The notes beneath the pieces are model-generated. The model was not told the DNA's origin and searched no databases. It saw nothing but the letters and a program-made list of their open reading frames with translations. From positions 248,001 to 312,000 of the forward strand of contig CBDHGH010000003.1 of the NCBI GenBank assembly GCA_965263065.1: a stretch of 64,000 nucleotides of DNA. Direction: 5' to 3'. Position numbers and translations under genes: made by a program. Every line of letters starts with the position of its first letter. The stretch's first letter is position 1. The stretch is from TK10-74A sp965263065 (GTDB taxonomy: Bacteria; Chloroflexota; Dehalococcoidia; Bin125). Positions 15,627 to 23,444 of the stretch are shown here, piece after piece.

Positions 15627-16859
15627 ATGACCAGCGTCGTGCAGGCAGCCATTGAAGTGCGCCCGGTGAATCCCGAGGAGTTGGAGGCGTTCGGCTACGT
15701 CACGCATACGACGCTGGCCAGCCACGGCAACGAGGGCTTCAACGACCCGATGGTCGACATGCGGCCCGAGTGGACTCTGTGCGTATTCGAGGACGGGGCG
15801 CTCGTGACGGCGTTCGCGGCCTGGCCGTTCTCGATGCGCTGGAACGGGCAGCGCGTGCACGTGGCGGGCGTGACGTCGGTCGGGACGCTGCCGCACAAGC
15901 GGCGCCGGGGGCACCTGACGCGGGCGATGACGACGGCATTCGGCAACTACCGCGACGCGGCGCAGCCGATCGCGATCCTGCACGCGTCGCAGGCAGCCAT
16001 CTATCAGCGCTACGGCTACGCGATCATCGCGCCGGTGCAGGACTACGCGGTGGACCCGCGGGATATCAACTTCGTGGGCGGCCCGCGCCCGCGGGGCACG
16101 GTGCGCTTGGGCGACACGTCGGAGCGCGACCTGCTCAAGTCGCTGTACCGGACCTACGCCGGCCCGCGCACGGGGCTGCTGCATCGGGGCGACGCGCTCT
16201 GGGACGGGGGCATGCTCGACGAGCACGACAAGCAGGCCGGGCCCGTCTACGCGGCGTTCTACGAGGAGGACGGGCAGGCGCAGGGCTACGCGCTGTACCT
16301 GACCCGGGCCGACGACGACGGGGGCGTGGTGGACCGCAACCACGTCGTCACGCTGCGGGAGTTGCACGCGCTGACGGCGCCGGCCTACGTGGCGCTGTGG
16401 GAGCACGTGGCGGCGCACGACTTGGCGAACACGATCGTCCGCAAGAGCGCCCCCATCGACGACCCGTTGTTCCACATGTTGCAGGAGCCGCGCCGTCTGC
16501 ACGCCACCGTGCACGACAACATCCTGCTGCGCATCGTCGATGTGGCGCCGGCGCTGAGTGCGCGCGGCTACGCCGAGGCCGGTGCGGCGACGTTCGAATT
16601 GGTCGACGACCGCTGCGAGTGGAACCGGGGCACGTGGCGGCTCGAGGCGGACGGCGCGCAGGGGGAGCTCAGCCGGTCGGCGGCGGCGCCGGACTTCATG
16701 CTTGACGCGCGGGCGCTGAGCGCCCTGGCGAGCGGCGCCCGATCGGCGACGGATCTGTACCGGCAGGGCGGGCTGGAGACGTCGCAGCCGGAGTCGCTGC
16801 GGACCTGGGACCGGCTGTTCGAGACGGCCTACCGGCCGCACTGCCCGGACCGCTTCTAG
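15627..16859 (+). CDS. GNAT family N-acetyltransferase, Eis-like
   Basis: A 410-residue protein with the layout of Eis-type acetyltransferases: an N-terminal GNAT domain with the acetyl-CoA loop VTSVGTLPHKRRRGHLTRAM at about residues 82-101, a second diverged GNAT domain (about 150-290) and a C-terminal SCP2-like domain (about 300-410). Family members acetylate amines, including aminoglycosides and lysines; the target here is unknown. The ATG has a good AAAGGAAA ribosome site. It lies between the selenoprotein cluster and a TenA-like gene, with no obvious functional tie to either. Confidence 0.85.
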   Translation: MTSVVQAAIEVRPVNPEELEAFGYVTHTTLASHGNEGFNDPMVDMRPEWTLCVFEDGALVTAFAAWPFSMRWNGQRVHVAGVTSVGTLPHKRRRGHLTRAMTTAFGNYRDAAQPIAILHASQAAIYQRYGYAIIAPVQDYAVDPRDINFVGGPRPRGTVRLGDTSERDLLKSLYRTYAGPRTGLLHRGDALWDGGMLDEHDKQAGPVYAAFYEEDGQAQGYALYLTRADDDGGVVDRNHVVTLRELHALTAPAYVALWEHVAAHDLANTIVRKSAPIDDPLFHMLQEPRRLHATVHDNILLRIVDVAPALSARGYAEAGAATFELVDDRCEWNRGTWRLEADGAQGELSRSAAAPDFMLDARALSALASGARSATDLYRQGGLETSQPESLRTWDRLFETAYRPHCPDRF

Positions 16860-16894
16860 CGGCCCTCCGCGGACGCCGGATTTGACGGCGACGT

Positions 16895-16923
16895 TTGCAT
16901 CGAACGAGGCGCGCTGATACGAA
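16895..16923 (+). promoter_or_regulatory. possible promoter for the TenA-like gene
   Basis: TTGCAT, a 17-base spacer and TACGAA lie about 110 bases upstream of the ATG at 17035. The spacing is ideal but both hexamers are imperfect, so this is only a candidate. Confidence 0.3.
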
Positions 16924-17034
16924 GAACGCGCCGATGAGACGGGCGGACGCGGGGCATCCAGAGCGGCGCCCGGCGGCCCGCGGACCACGGACCGGCCCCC
17001 AGACGGGCCTTGCAGGCGGGAAGGATCGAACGCC

Positions 17035-17619
17035 ATGAACACGCTGGATCACATCGTGGAGCGCTGGAATCTGCAGCGCCACCCGTTCTACACGGCCTGG
17101 TCGGAGGGAACGCTGCCGGCGTCGGCGCTGCGGCACTACGCGGCCGAGTGGGGCGCGTTCATCGGCGCGGTGCCGGACGGCTGGCGCACGCTCGGTGCCG
17201 ACGACCACGCGTTGGAAGAGGTGGAGCACGCGGCCCTGTGGGGCGAGTTCGCGTCGGACTTGGGTGTGGAGGTGCGGGCGGAGCCGCAGGGCGAGGCCAG
17301 CCGGGCGCTCGTCGCGACGGCGCAGCGGCTGTTCGCCGAGCCGGCGACGGCGATCGGGGCGCTGTTCGCGTTCGAAGCGCAGCAGCCGCTGACGGCGGAG
17401 GCCAAGCTGCAGGGGTTGAACGAGCACTACGCGTCGCTGGGGACGCCGGGGCGCTACTTCGCCGTCCACGCCAGCGACTACGGCGAGGCCGCCATGCTGC
17501 GGGAGATGGCGGCGGCGCTGACGCCGTCGCAGCGGGAGCGGTCGGAGTCGGCCTGCGCGGAGCTGGGCGAGGCGCTGTGGACGGCGCTGAGCGGCGTACA
17601 GGAAACCGCGGGCTGCTAG
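17035..17619 (+). CDS. TenA/PqqC/CADD-fold protein (iron-dependent redox enzyme-like)
   Basis: A 194-residue all-helical protein resembling the TENA/THI-4, PqqC and CADD group: HPFYTAWSEGTLPASALRHYAAEWGAF at the N-terminus, then EEVEHAALWGEFASDL, FAFEAQQPLTAEAKLQGLNEHY and a C-terminal helix. The regularly placed Glu and His residues (EEVEH, FEAQQP, NEHY) could ligate a di-iron or cofactor site as in CADD-like oxygenases. Thiaminase activity is unlikely because no catalytic Cys of TenA is seen. The GGAAGG ribosome site supports the start. It may be co-transcribed with the acyl-CoA dehydrogenase 82 bases downstream. Confidence 0.8.
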   Translation: MNTLDHIVERWNLQRHPFYTAWSEGTLPASALRHYAAEWGAFIGAVPDGWRTLGADDHALEEVEHAALWGEFASDLGVEVRAEPQGEASRALVATAQRLFAEPATAIGALFAFEAQQPLTAEAKLQGLNEHYASLGTPGRYFAVHASDYGEAAMLREMAAALTPSQRERSESACAELGEALWTALSGVQETAGC

Positions 17620-17701
17620 CGCGCTCCCGCGGACACGGCAGCGGTCGCGCGCACGGCAACGACCGCCGGGTCCGCTCGCACGGCGCAGGAAGGAAACGCA
17701 C

Positions 17702-18889
17702 ATGCCCCAGATCGGCCTGACTCCCGAGGTTCGCGAACTCAAGGACAAGATGAAGGAGTTCATCAACGGGACGGTGATCCCCGCCGAGCCGGTCCTCATG
17801 CAGGACGACGAGGAATCCGCCCGCACGATGGCCGGGATCAAGCAGGCGGCCAAGGATCAGGACCTCTGGGCGCTGGGCCATCCGGCGGAGATCGGCGGCG
17901 CCGGCCTGGGCTTCATGCCCTTCGTGCACCTGAACGAGGTGATCGGTCGCTCGCATTTCGGGTCCCACGCCGTGGGGTCCGCATCGATGCAGGACTCGAT
18001 CATGCTGCACCTCTACGCGAGCGACGAGCAGAAAGCGAAGTGGCTGGCGCCGCTGGTCGCGGGCGAGATCTATCCCTCGGTGGGGCTGACGGAGCCGGAG
18101 GTCGCGGGGTCCGACCCGACCCTGATGCAGACGCGCGCCGTGCGCGACGGCGACGAGTGGGTGATCAACGGCCACAAGTGGTTCACCAGCGGCGCGTCGC
18201 GGGCCGCCTTCACGACCTGCTTCGCGATGACCAACCCGCAGGCAGCGACGAAGTGGGACCGCTTCTCGTCGATCATCGTGCCGACGGACACACCGGGGTA
18301 CGAGATCGTGCGGGCCATCCCGACGATGGGGACTACGCAAGGCCAGCACTGCGAGGTGAAGTACCACGACGTGCGCGTGCCCGCGACGAACCTCTTGGGG
18401 CCGGAGGGCAAGGGCTTCCTGATCGCGCAGAAGCGACTGGGGCCGGGCCGCATCTTCCACTGCATGCGCTGGCTGGGTCAGGCCGAGCGGGCCTTCGAGC
18501 TGATGTGCGAGCGGGCCAAGGCGCGCTGGTCGCACGGCTCGTATCTGGCGGAGAAGGGCGAGATCCGGACCTGGATCGCCGACTCGGCGGCGGAGATCCA
18601 GGCCGCCCGTATGATGACGCTCGACGCCGCGCGGGCCTACGACGAGGGCGACGAGGCGCGCGTCGAGATCGGCATGATCAAGTTCTGGGGCGGGCACGTA
18701 CTGCACAACGTGATCGATCGGGCGATTCAGGTGCACGGAGCGCTGGGCGTCACGAGCGACACGCCGCTGGAGTTCATGTACCGCGAGGCGCGCTACGCGC
18801 GTCTCTACGATGGCCCGGACGAGGTGCACAAGATGACCGTCGCGCGGCACGTGCTGCGCGACCCCGTCAACAACGTGCCCTGGCGCTAG
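17702..18889 (+). CDS. acyl-CoA dehydrogenase family protein (ACAD10/11-like)
   Basis: A 395-residue FAD flavoenzyme. GLTEPEVAGSDPTLMQTR and INGHKWFTSGA are the FAD/substrate motifs; QVHGALGVTSDTPLEF and RLYDGPDEVHKMTVARHVL form the C-terminal helices. Asp stands where medium-chain enzymes have the catalytic Glu (YDGPDE), as in the ACAD10/11 branch. It probably oxidises an unusual or long acyl-CoA. A strong AGGAAGG site precedes the ATG. The downstream VOC and SDR genes follow at 41 and 37 bases, so these three look like an operon for one degradative route. Confidence 0.9.
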   Translation: MPQIGLTPEVRELKDKMKEFINGTVIPAEPVLMQDDEESARTMAGIKQAAKDQDLWALGHPAEIGGAGLGFMPFVHLNEVIGRSHFGSHAVGSASMQDSIMLHLYASDEQKAKWLAPLVAGEIYPSVGLTEPEVAGSDPTLMQTRAVRDGDEWVINGHKWFTSGASRAAFTTCFAMTNPQAATKWDRFSSIIVPTDTPGYEIVRAIPTMGTTQGQHCEVKYHDVRVPATNLLGPEGKGFLIAQKRLGPGRIFHCMRWLGQAERAFELMCERAKARWSHGSYLAEKGEIRTWIADSAAEIQAARMMTLDAARAYDEGDEARVEIGMIKFWGGHVLHNVIDRAIQVHGALGVTSDTPLEFMYREARYARLYDGPDEVHKMTVARHVLRDPVNNVPWR

Positions 18890-18930
18890 CCTGCGCGTCC
18901 GGCGTGGGCGGGATCGGGAAGGAGCCGGCC

Positions 18931-19713
18931 GTGAGTGAGATTCGCATCCGCCAGATCTGCCTGGTGGCGCACGACCTGGACCGCGTGCAGGCGCAGACGG
19001 AGTCGGTGTTCGGCGTGGAGCTCTGCTGGCGCGATCCGGCGATCCGCAAGATCCGGCTCAACCACACGCTGATCCCGTTCGGGGACCAGATCCTGGAGTG
19101 CGTGTCGCCGCAGCCCGGCGAGTACGACACGCCGGCCGAGCGCTACCTGCATCGGCGCGGCGGCGACGGCGGCTACATGGTGATCATGCAGGTGCCGGAG
19201 GGGTCGTATCCGTCCTACCGGGCGCGCGTGGAGGCGCTGCGCATCCCGATCATCGCGGAGCCGGGCGAGGACGGGCAGGGGTACGGCATGCAGCTGCACC
19301 CCCGCGAGGTGCCGGGCGCGATCCCGGAGATCCGCTGGAACGTCGAGGAGGATCGCCCCGACGGCGCCTGGTGGCCGGCCGGCGAGAACTGGCAGCGCAA
19401 GAAGCACACGCAGATCGTCGACGGCATCCGGGCGGCGGAGATCCAGTGCCACGACCCCGCCGGCGTGGCGGCGCGCTGGGGCAAGGTCCTGGATGAGCCG
19501 GTGGTGCGGGACGGGGAAGGCAATCCGGCGCTGGCGCTCGCGGGGTCGGACCTGCGCTTCGTGCCGGCGCGGGACGGGCGCGGCCCCGGCTTGGGCGGTC
19601 TGGACATCAGCGCCACGGACCCTGCCCGGGCGCTCGCCAACGCCGAGGCGGAGGGCTGTCGCACGGGCGAGAACTTGATCGCGATCTGCGGCGTGCGCTT
19701 TCGGCTGGTCTGA
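18931..19713 (+). CDS. VOC family (glyoxalase/dioxygenase fold) protein
   Basis: A 260-residue protein with two vicinal-oxygen-chelate modules: IRQICLVAHDLDRVQAQTESVFGVEL opens the first, and RAAEIQCHDPAGVAARWGKVLDEPV opens the second. His and Glu residues at strand ends could form the metal site, but the exact ligands cannot be fixed by eye. The start is GTG 18931, with AAGGAG seven bases upstream. The gene sits between an acyl-CoA dehydrogenase and an SDR on the same strand and may act on a CoA-ester or ring-cleavage intermediate. Confidence 0.85.
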   Translation: MSEIRIRQICLVAHDLDRVQAQTESVFGVELCWRDPAIRKIRLNHTLIPFGDQILECVSPQPGEYDTPAERYLHRRGGDGGYMVIMQVPEGSYPSYRARVEALRIPIIAEPGEDGQGYGMQLHPREVPGAIPEIRWNVEEDRPDGAWWPAGENWQRKKHTQIVDGIRAAEIQCHDPAGVAARWGKVLDEPVVRDGEGNPALALAGSDLRFVPARDGRGPGLGGLDISATDPARALANAEAEGCRTGENLIAICGVRFRLV

Positions 19714-19750
19714 AAGCGCCGCACACCCGCGGGACGGACGGAGGGCCGGC

Positions 19751-20572
19751 ATGGAACTGAAGGACACGGTCACGATCGTGACAGGCGGCGCGAGTGGCAT
19801 CGGCCGCGCGATCTGCCACGCGTTCGCCGCCGAAGGCGCGACGGTGGTCGCGGTCGACATCAACGCGGACGGCGCCGCGGAGACCGCGCGGCAGATCGGC
19901 GGCGTGGCGATGACGGCCAACGTCGCCGAGGAGGCGGACATCCGCCGGGTCGTCGAGCGCACGATCGCGCGGTTCGGGCGGGTCGACCTGATGTTCTCGA
20001 ACGCGGGCATCCAGCGGTCGCCGGGCCAGGGGGCGTCGGGCGTCGACTTGCTGGAAGAGGACGCGAATTGGGAGGAGAGCTGGGCGGTCAACACGATGGC
20101 GCACGTCTACGCGGCGCGGGCGGTGCTGCCGCACATGCTGGAGCGGGGCCAGGGCTATATCTGCAGCACGGCCTCCGCGGCGGGGCTGCTGATGTCGCTG
20201 GGGTCGGTGTCCTACGCGGTGACCAAGCACGGGGCGGTGGCGTTCGCGGAGTTCCTCGCGATGACCTATGGGGACGACGGCATCCGCGTCTCGTGCCTGT
20301 GCCCTCAGGGCGTCGAGACTCCCATGTTGTTGGCGGAAGCGGCGCGAATGCCGCAGGCGACGGTCCTGATGGCGGGAGTGCAGCAACCGGAGCAGGTGGC
20401 CGACGCCGTCGTGCAGGCGATCCGCGAGGAGACGTTCCTGATCCTGCCGCACCCGGAAGTGCGGGAGTACGTGCGTCGCAAAGGGGACGACCACGATCGC
20501 TGGCTGCGGGGGATGCGCCGGCTGTGGAAGAACATGCAGGCGATGGCGGCCCGGGACGAGCCGGCGGGCTAG
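19751..20572 (+). CDS. SDR family oxidoreductase
   Basis: A 273-residue classical short-chain dehydrogenase. TGGASGIGRAI at about residues 11-21 is the NAD(P)-binding turn and VAVDIN the acidic strand end, which favours NAD. SNAGIQ is the structural motif; the active site has Ser in STASAAGLL and the YAVTK pair. An extended C-terminus (VREYVRRKGDDHDRWLRGMRRLWKNMQ) is typical of a subgroup with long tails. It follows the VOC gene closely and probably belongs to the same operon. Its stop overlaps the HicB stop by four bases in convergent orientation. Confidence 0.9.
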   Translation: MELKDTVTIVTGGASGIGRAICHAFAAEGATVVAVDINADGAAETARQIGGVAMTANVAEEADIRRVVERTIARFGRVDLMFSNAGIQRSPGQGASGVDLLEEDANWEESWAVNTMAHVYAARAVLPHMLERGQGYICSTASAAGLLMSLGSVSYAVTKHGAVAFAEFLAMTYGDDGIRVSCLCPQGVETPMLLAEAARMPQATVLMAGVQQPEQVADAVVQAIREETFLILPHPEVREYVRRKGDDHDRWLRGMRRLWKNMQAMAARDEPAG

Positions 20573-21030
20573 GGATCCTCGGCGATGTAGCGTGCGGGCC
20601 TGGCGCTGTAGCCGGCGTGGATCTGCGCCGGCGGCGGCCGGCTGGGCGCGCTGACGGCGGACTCCACCGCCGCCGAGAGCCAGCGGTTCAGCGAGACTCC
20701 CTCGGCGGCGGCGACCAGCGCGGCGCGCGCGTGCACGGAGGGCAGCACGCGCAGCGAGATGCGGCCCTGGTAGCGGCCGGCCGCCAGCGGCGGCGGGATC
20801 TCCTCTCCCTGCGCCAACTGCGACTCCACCCACAAGCCCATCGCCTCTTCCAGCCCCTCCCAGGCGCTGGGCCCGTCCGGCCCGGCCGAGTAGCAGCCGG
20901 GAAACTCCAGCACTTCGGCGCTCACGCCGTCTTCGTCCCGGCGCAGGACCCGCGCGTAGGGGGCGGCCAGAACCTCCGCCACGCGACGCCTCACATCCCA
21001 CACGTTGCTCACGCCCTCACTCACGACCAT
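20569..21030 (-). CDS. hicB: HicB-type antitoxin
   Basis: A 153-residue protein. The N-terminal part (ARVLRRDEDGVSAEVLEFPGCYSAGPDGPSAWEGLEEAMGLW) is the partial RNase H-like HicB fold that binds and blocks HicA. The C-terminal part (GRISLRVLPSVHARAALVAAAEGVSLNRWLSAAVES) is a ribbon-helix-helix DNA-binding segment for autoregulation. ATG 21030 lies inside the last codons of hicA, so translation is coupled. Gene order toxin then antitoxin is the usual HicAB order. Confidence 0.9.
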   Translation of the reverse strand: MVVSEGVSNVWDVRRRVAEVLAAPYARVLRRDEDGVSAEVLEFPGCYSAGPDGPSAWEGLEEAMGLWVESQLAQGEEIPPPLAAGRYQGRISLRVLPSVHARAALVAAAEGVSLNRWLSAAVESAVSAPSRPPPAQIHAGYSARPARYIAEDP

Positions 21031-21245
21031 CTCTCCATATCGTCAAGCACGCTGCGGTAGGTGTGCTTGTTGGGGTGCATGGGGATCACCAGCGTTCGTC
21101 CGTTCCGCTGCAGCACGATGTGGCTGCCCTTGCCCCGGCGCGCACGTTCCGCCCAGCCCATGGCGAGGGCGGCGGCGCGGAGATCCCGCGCCGTCAGATT
21201 GCCAAGCCTGCGCCGCAGCGCATCCAGGTCAACCGTACGTGCCAT
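21021..21245 (-). CDS. hicA: HicA-type mRNA interferase toxin
   Basis: A 74-residue double-stranded-RNA-binding-fold toxin. The family core RRGKGSHIVLQRNGRTLVIPMHP is present with the catalytic His42 in GSH. HicA cleaves mRNA independently of ribosomes and is inactivated by HicB. The ATG follows GGGGGAT and lies 21 bases from a direct-repeat operator candidate. Being sandwiched between metabolic genes with no other mobile genes suggests a solitary chromosomal module. Confidence 0.92.
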   Translation of the reverse strand: MARTVDLDALRRRLGNLTARDLRAAALAMGWAERARRGKGSHIVLQRNGRTLVIPMHPNKHTYRSVLDDMERWS

Positions 21246-21266
21246 GACGTTATCCCCCTATCTCCA

Positions 21267-21286
21267 TGATGTCAATATTGATGTCA
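21267..21286 (-). promoter_or_regulatory. direct-repeat operator candidate upstream of hicAB
   Basis: TGATGTCA occurs twice (21267-21274 and 21279-21286), separated by ATAT, just upstream of hicA. Read on the minus strand the second half forms TTGACA. Repeated short boxes over the promoter are what a ribbon-helix-helix antitoxin dimer would bind for autorepression. Confidence 0.5.
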
Positions 21287-21364
21287 TTCTCGCGACACGC
21301 GCCGTCCGATGTCGCAGCGGCGCGACGCCTGGGCGGCGGGCGCGGGCGGGGCCCACGCAGCGCC

Positions 21365-22183
21365 CTACGGCTCGCCCTCCGGGACCGCCTGGCGGTCGCG
21401 GCCGAAGACGATGTCGCGCAGGGAGAGTTCGTCCGGGCCGCGCTCCACCATGCGGCCGGCGGCGTTCATCGAGTAGTGCATGGGGTAGGCGGCGCGCAGG
21501 CCCATCATGTCGTAGTCGGCGTTGATCGCGTCCTTGAGCCACTGGGAGCCGAGCAGGTTCTGGCGCGAGAGATCGGCGCACAACCGGGCGACCTCGCCTT
21601 CGAGCTCATCCGGGGGGAAGACGCGGGTCACGAGACCGATCTTCTGGGCCTCCTTGGCCGTGATCAGGCGGCCGGTGAGCAGCAGGTACTTGGCCTGGCG
21701 CATGCCCAGCATCCAGACCCAGAGCGGGAGGCTGGTGACGCCGCCCCCGCGCTGCGCCTGATGACCGAAGGTGGCCGTGTCGGCGGCGAAGGCGATGTCA
21801 CACAGCATCTGGAAGTAGCAGCCGGTGGCGAGCGCCGGCCCCTGCACCTGCGCGACGGTCGGCTTGGGGTAGTACCAGATGCGCAGATAGCGATTGCTGA
21901 TCTTGCGCAGCGCCGGGCCGGCGTCGTTCAGGCGCCAGCGGTCCTGGCCGGCCGGGGGCACGGTGTAGGGGTTGTCGCGCAGGTCGTAGCCGGCGCTGAA
22001 GGCCGTGCCCGCCCCCTTGAACAGCACGACGCGGACCTCGTCGTCGTTCTCGGCGACGTCCAGAGCGTCGTCGAGCTCCTCCAGGAGCTGCGTGTTGAGG
22101 GCGTTGCGCTTCTCGGGCCGGTTGAACGTGATGCTACACACACGGTCCGAGACGTCGTAAAGCAGGAAGTCGTAGTCGGGCAT
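21365..22183 (-). CDS. enoyl-CoA hydratase/isomerase (crotonase) family protein
   Basis: A 272-residue crotonase. ITFNRPEKRNALNTQLLEELDDAL is the N-terminal motif, GAGTAFSAGYDLRDN the first oxyanion-hole region and GPALATGCYFQMLCDIAFA the second (CoA-binding). The usual first catalytic Glu position is occupied by Gln in YFQMLCD, and the later region reads ATFGHQAQRGG, so hydratase activity is uncertain and another crotonase reaction is possible. The AAGGAG site supports ATG 22183. It is a single gene with no partner downstream. Confidence 0.85.
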   Translation of the reverse strand: MPDYDFLLYDVSDRVCSITFNRPEKRNALNTQLLEELDDALDVAENDDEVRVVLFKGAGTAFSAGYDLRDNPYTVPPAGQDRWRLNDAGPALRKISNRYLRIWYYPKPTVAQVQGPALATGCYFQMLCDIAFAADTATFGHQAQRGGGVTSLPLWVWMLGMRQAKYLLLTGRLITAKEAQKIGLVTRVFPPDELEGEVARLCADLSRQNLLGSQWLKDAINADYDMMGLRAAYPMHYSMNAAGRMVERGPDELSLRDIVFGRDRQAVPEGEP

Positions 22184-22197
22184 GGCACTCCTTCGCG

Positions 22198-22227
22198 ATC
22201 GTGGGGCCCGAGTCCGGGCCCCACGAT
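22198..22227 (-). terminator. 13-bp perfect hairpin between the acidic-protein and crotonase genes
   Basis: ATCGTGGGGCCCG pairs with its exact complement across an AGTC loop. It lies 72 bases downstream of the acidic-protein stop and 15 bases before the crotonase ATG, both on the minus strand, so it can end the first transcript. No long T run follows. Confidence 0.7.
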
Positions 22228-22298
22228 TTCGAGTGCCACAGTAGCGGCTCGGGCGCTCCGGGAGGAACCGCCTTCACCAGCCCGGCCGACGGCGCCGG

Positions 22299-22616
22299 TC
22301 AGTCATCGTCGTCCTCGTGCGATGCGTCGTCGTCGCCGGCCTCGTGGTCGCGGTCGTCGTCATCATCGTCATCGTCGTGGCCGTCATTATCGTCGTCATC
22401 GTCGTCGTCTTCACCGTCGTGATGGCCGGCCGGGTCGACGTCGCCGTCTCCGTCGGCGCCGTCCGTGTGGCCCGCCCCGTCCTCGTCGCCGCCGCCGTGA
22501 TGGCCGAACGGGTCGAGGTCCCCGTCGGTCGCCGCCGCCAGCCCCAACACGACGAGCCCCGCCACCAGCAACGCGGCAATCGCCGCCGCGCCCAGCCGTC
22601 TCGAAATCCGAAACAT
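22299..22616 (-). CDS. small secreted or membrane-anchored Asp/His-rich protein
   Basis: A 105-residue protein. Residues 1-30 are a signal or anchor (MFRISRRLGAAAIAALLVAGLVVLGLAA). The rest is almost only Asp, Gly, His and Ala (for example DPFGHHGGGDED, DPAGHHDGEDDDDDDD), with no predicted globular core. Such polyanionic, His-containing chains bind divalent metal ions; this is inferred from composition. An ideal AAGGAGG site precedes the ATG. The gene is divergent from a two-component system whose sensor loop has the same DDGHDDD composition, so it is a likely regulatory target. Confidence 0.75.
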   Translation of the reverse strand: MFRISRRLGAAAIAALLVAGLVVLGLAAATDGDLDPFGHHGGGDEDGAGHTDGADGDGDVDPAGHHDGEDDDDDDDNDGHDDDDDDDDRDHEAGDDDASHEDDDD

Positions 22617-22775
22617 GACTACCTCCTTCGCGACCGGGATGTGTGACTGCCGGTCGTCTGGATCCAGTCTGCGCTCACGGGATGAGAACCGCCTGAGAGC
22701 GAGATAGGAGTTCTTCGGGGCGACGCCCGGCCAGCCTCTCATCGCGCCCTCATCAGCGTGCGCCATCATGGGGCC

Positions 22776-23444
22776 ATGCGCATCCTGTTCGCCGAGGACG
22801 ACGCACGGCTGGGCGCCCTGGTGACGCGCGTGCTGCGCGAAGAGGGGCACGTCGTGGAGTGGGTGCGCGACGGTGACGCGGCGGTGGCGCAGCTCGCGGA
22901 CGGCGGCTTCGATCTGGCGATCCTGGATGTGATGATGCCCGGCCGGGACGGCTTCCGCGTTGCGACGGGGCGGCGCGCGCGGGGCGACGCCGTCCCCATT
23001 CTGCTGCTCACCGCGCGCGGCACGGTGGACGACCGGGTGCGCGGGCTCGATGCGGGGGCAGACGACTACCTCGTGAAGCCGTTCGCGATGCCTGAGCTGC
23101 TGGCGCGGGTGCGGGCGCTGGGCCGGCGGCCGAGCGCGGCGCCGTCGGAGACGTTGCGGGCCGGCGTGATCGCGCTCGACACGCGGGCGCGGCGGGCGTC
23201 GGTGGGGGGGCGCAGGGTGGATCTGACCGCGCGGGAGTACGCGCTGCTCGAGCTCTTCCTGCGCAACCCGGGCGTCGTGCTGTCGCGGACGCAGATCCTC
23301 GATCGGGTGTGGTCGTACGACTACGACGGGGCGTCGAACATCGTGGAGACGTACGTTCGCTACCTGCGCCGCAAGCTGGGGGCGTCGAGTGGCATGATCC
23401 GCACCGTGCGGGGCATGGGCTACCGGCTGGACGAGTCGCCGTGA
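22776..23444 (+). CDS. OmpR/PhoB-type response regulator
   Basis: A 222-residue regulator. The receiver domain (residues 1-118) has the acidic pair in FAEDD, phospho-acceptor Asp51 (LAILDVMMPGRDG), the Thr switch in LLLTARG and the Lys in YLVKPFAMPELL. The winged-helix output domain (about 130-220) shows DLTAREYALLELFLRNPG and NIVETYVRYLRRKL. The stop overlaps the kinase start (GTGA). Start 22776 gives the standard MRILFAEDD opening. Confidence 0.92.
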   Translation: MRILFAEDDARLGALVTRVLREEGHVVEWVRDGDAAVAQLADGGFDLAILDVMMPGRDGFRVATGRRARGDAVPILLLTARGTVDDRVRGLDAGADDYLVKPFAMPELLARVRALGRRPSAAPSETLRAGVIALDTRARRASVGGRRVDLTAREYALLELFLRNPGVVLSRTQILDRVWSYDYDGASNIVETYVRYLRRKLGASSGMIRTVRGMGYRLDESP

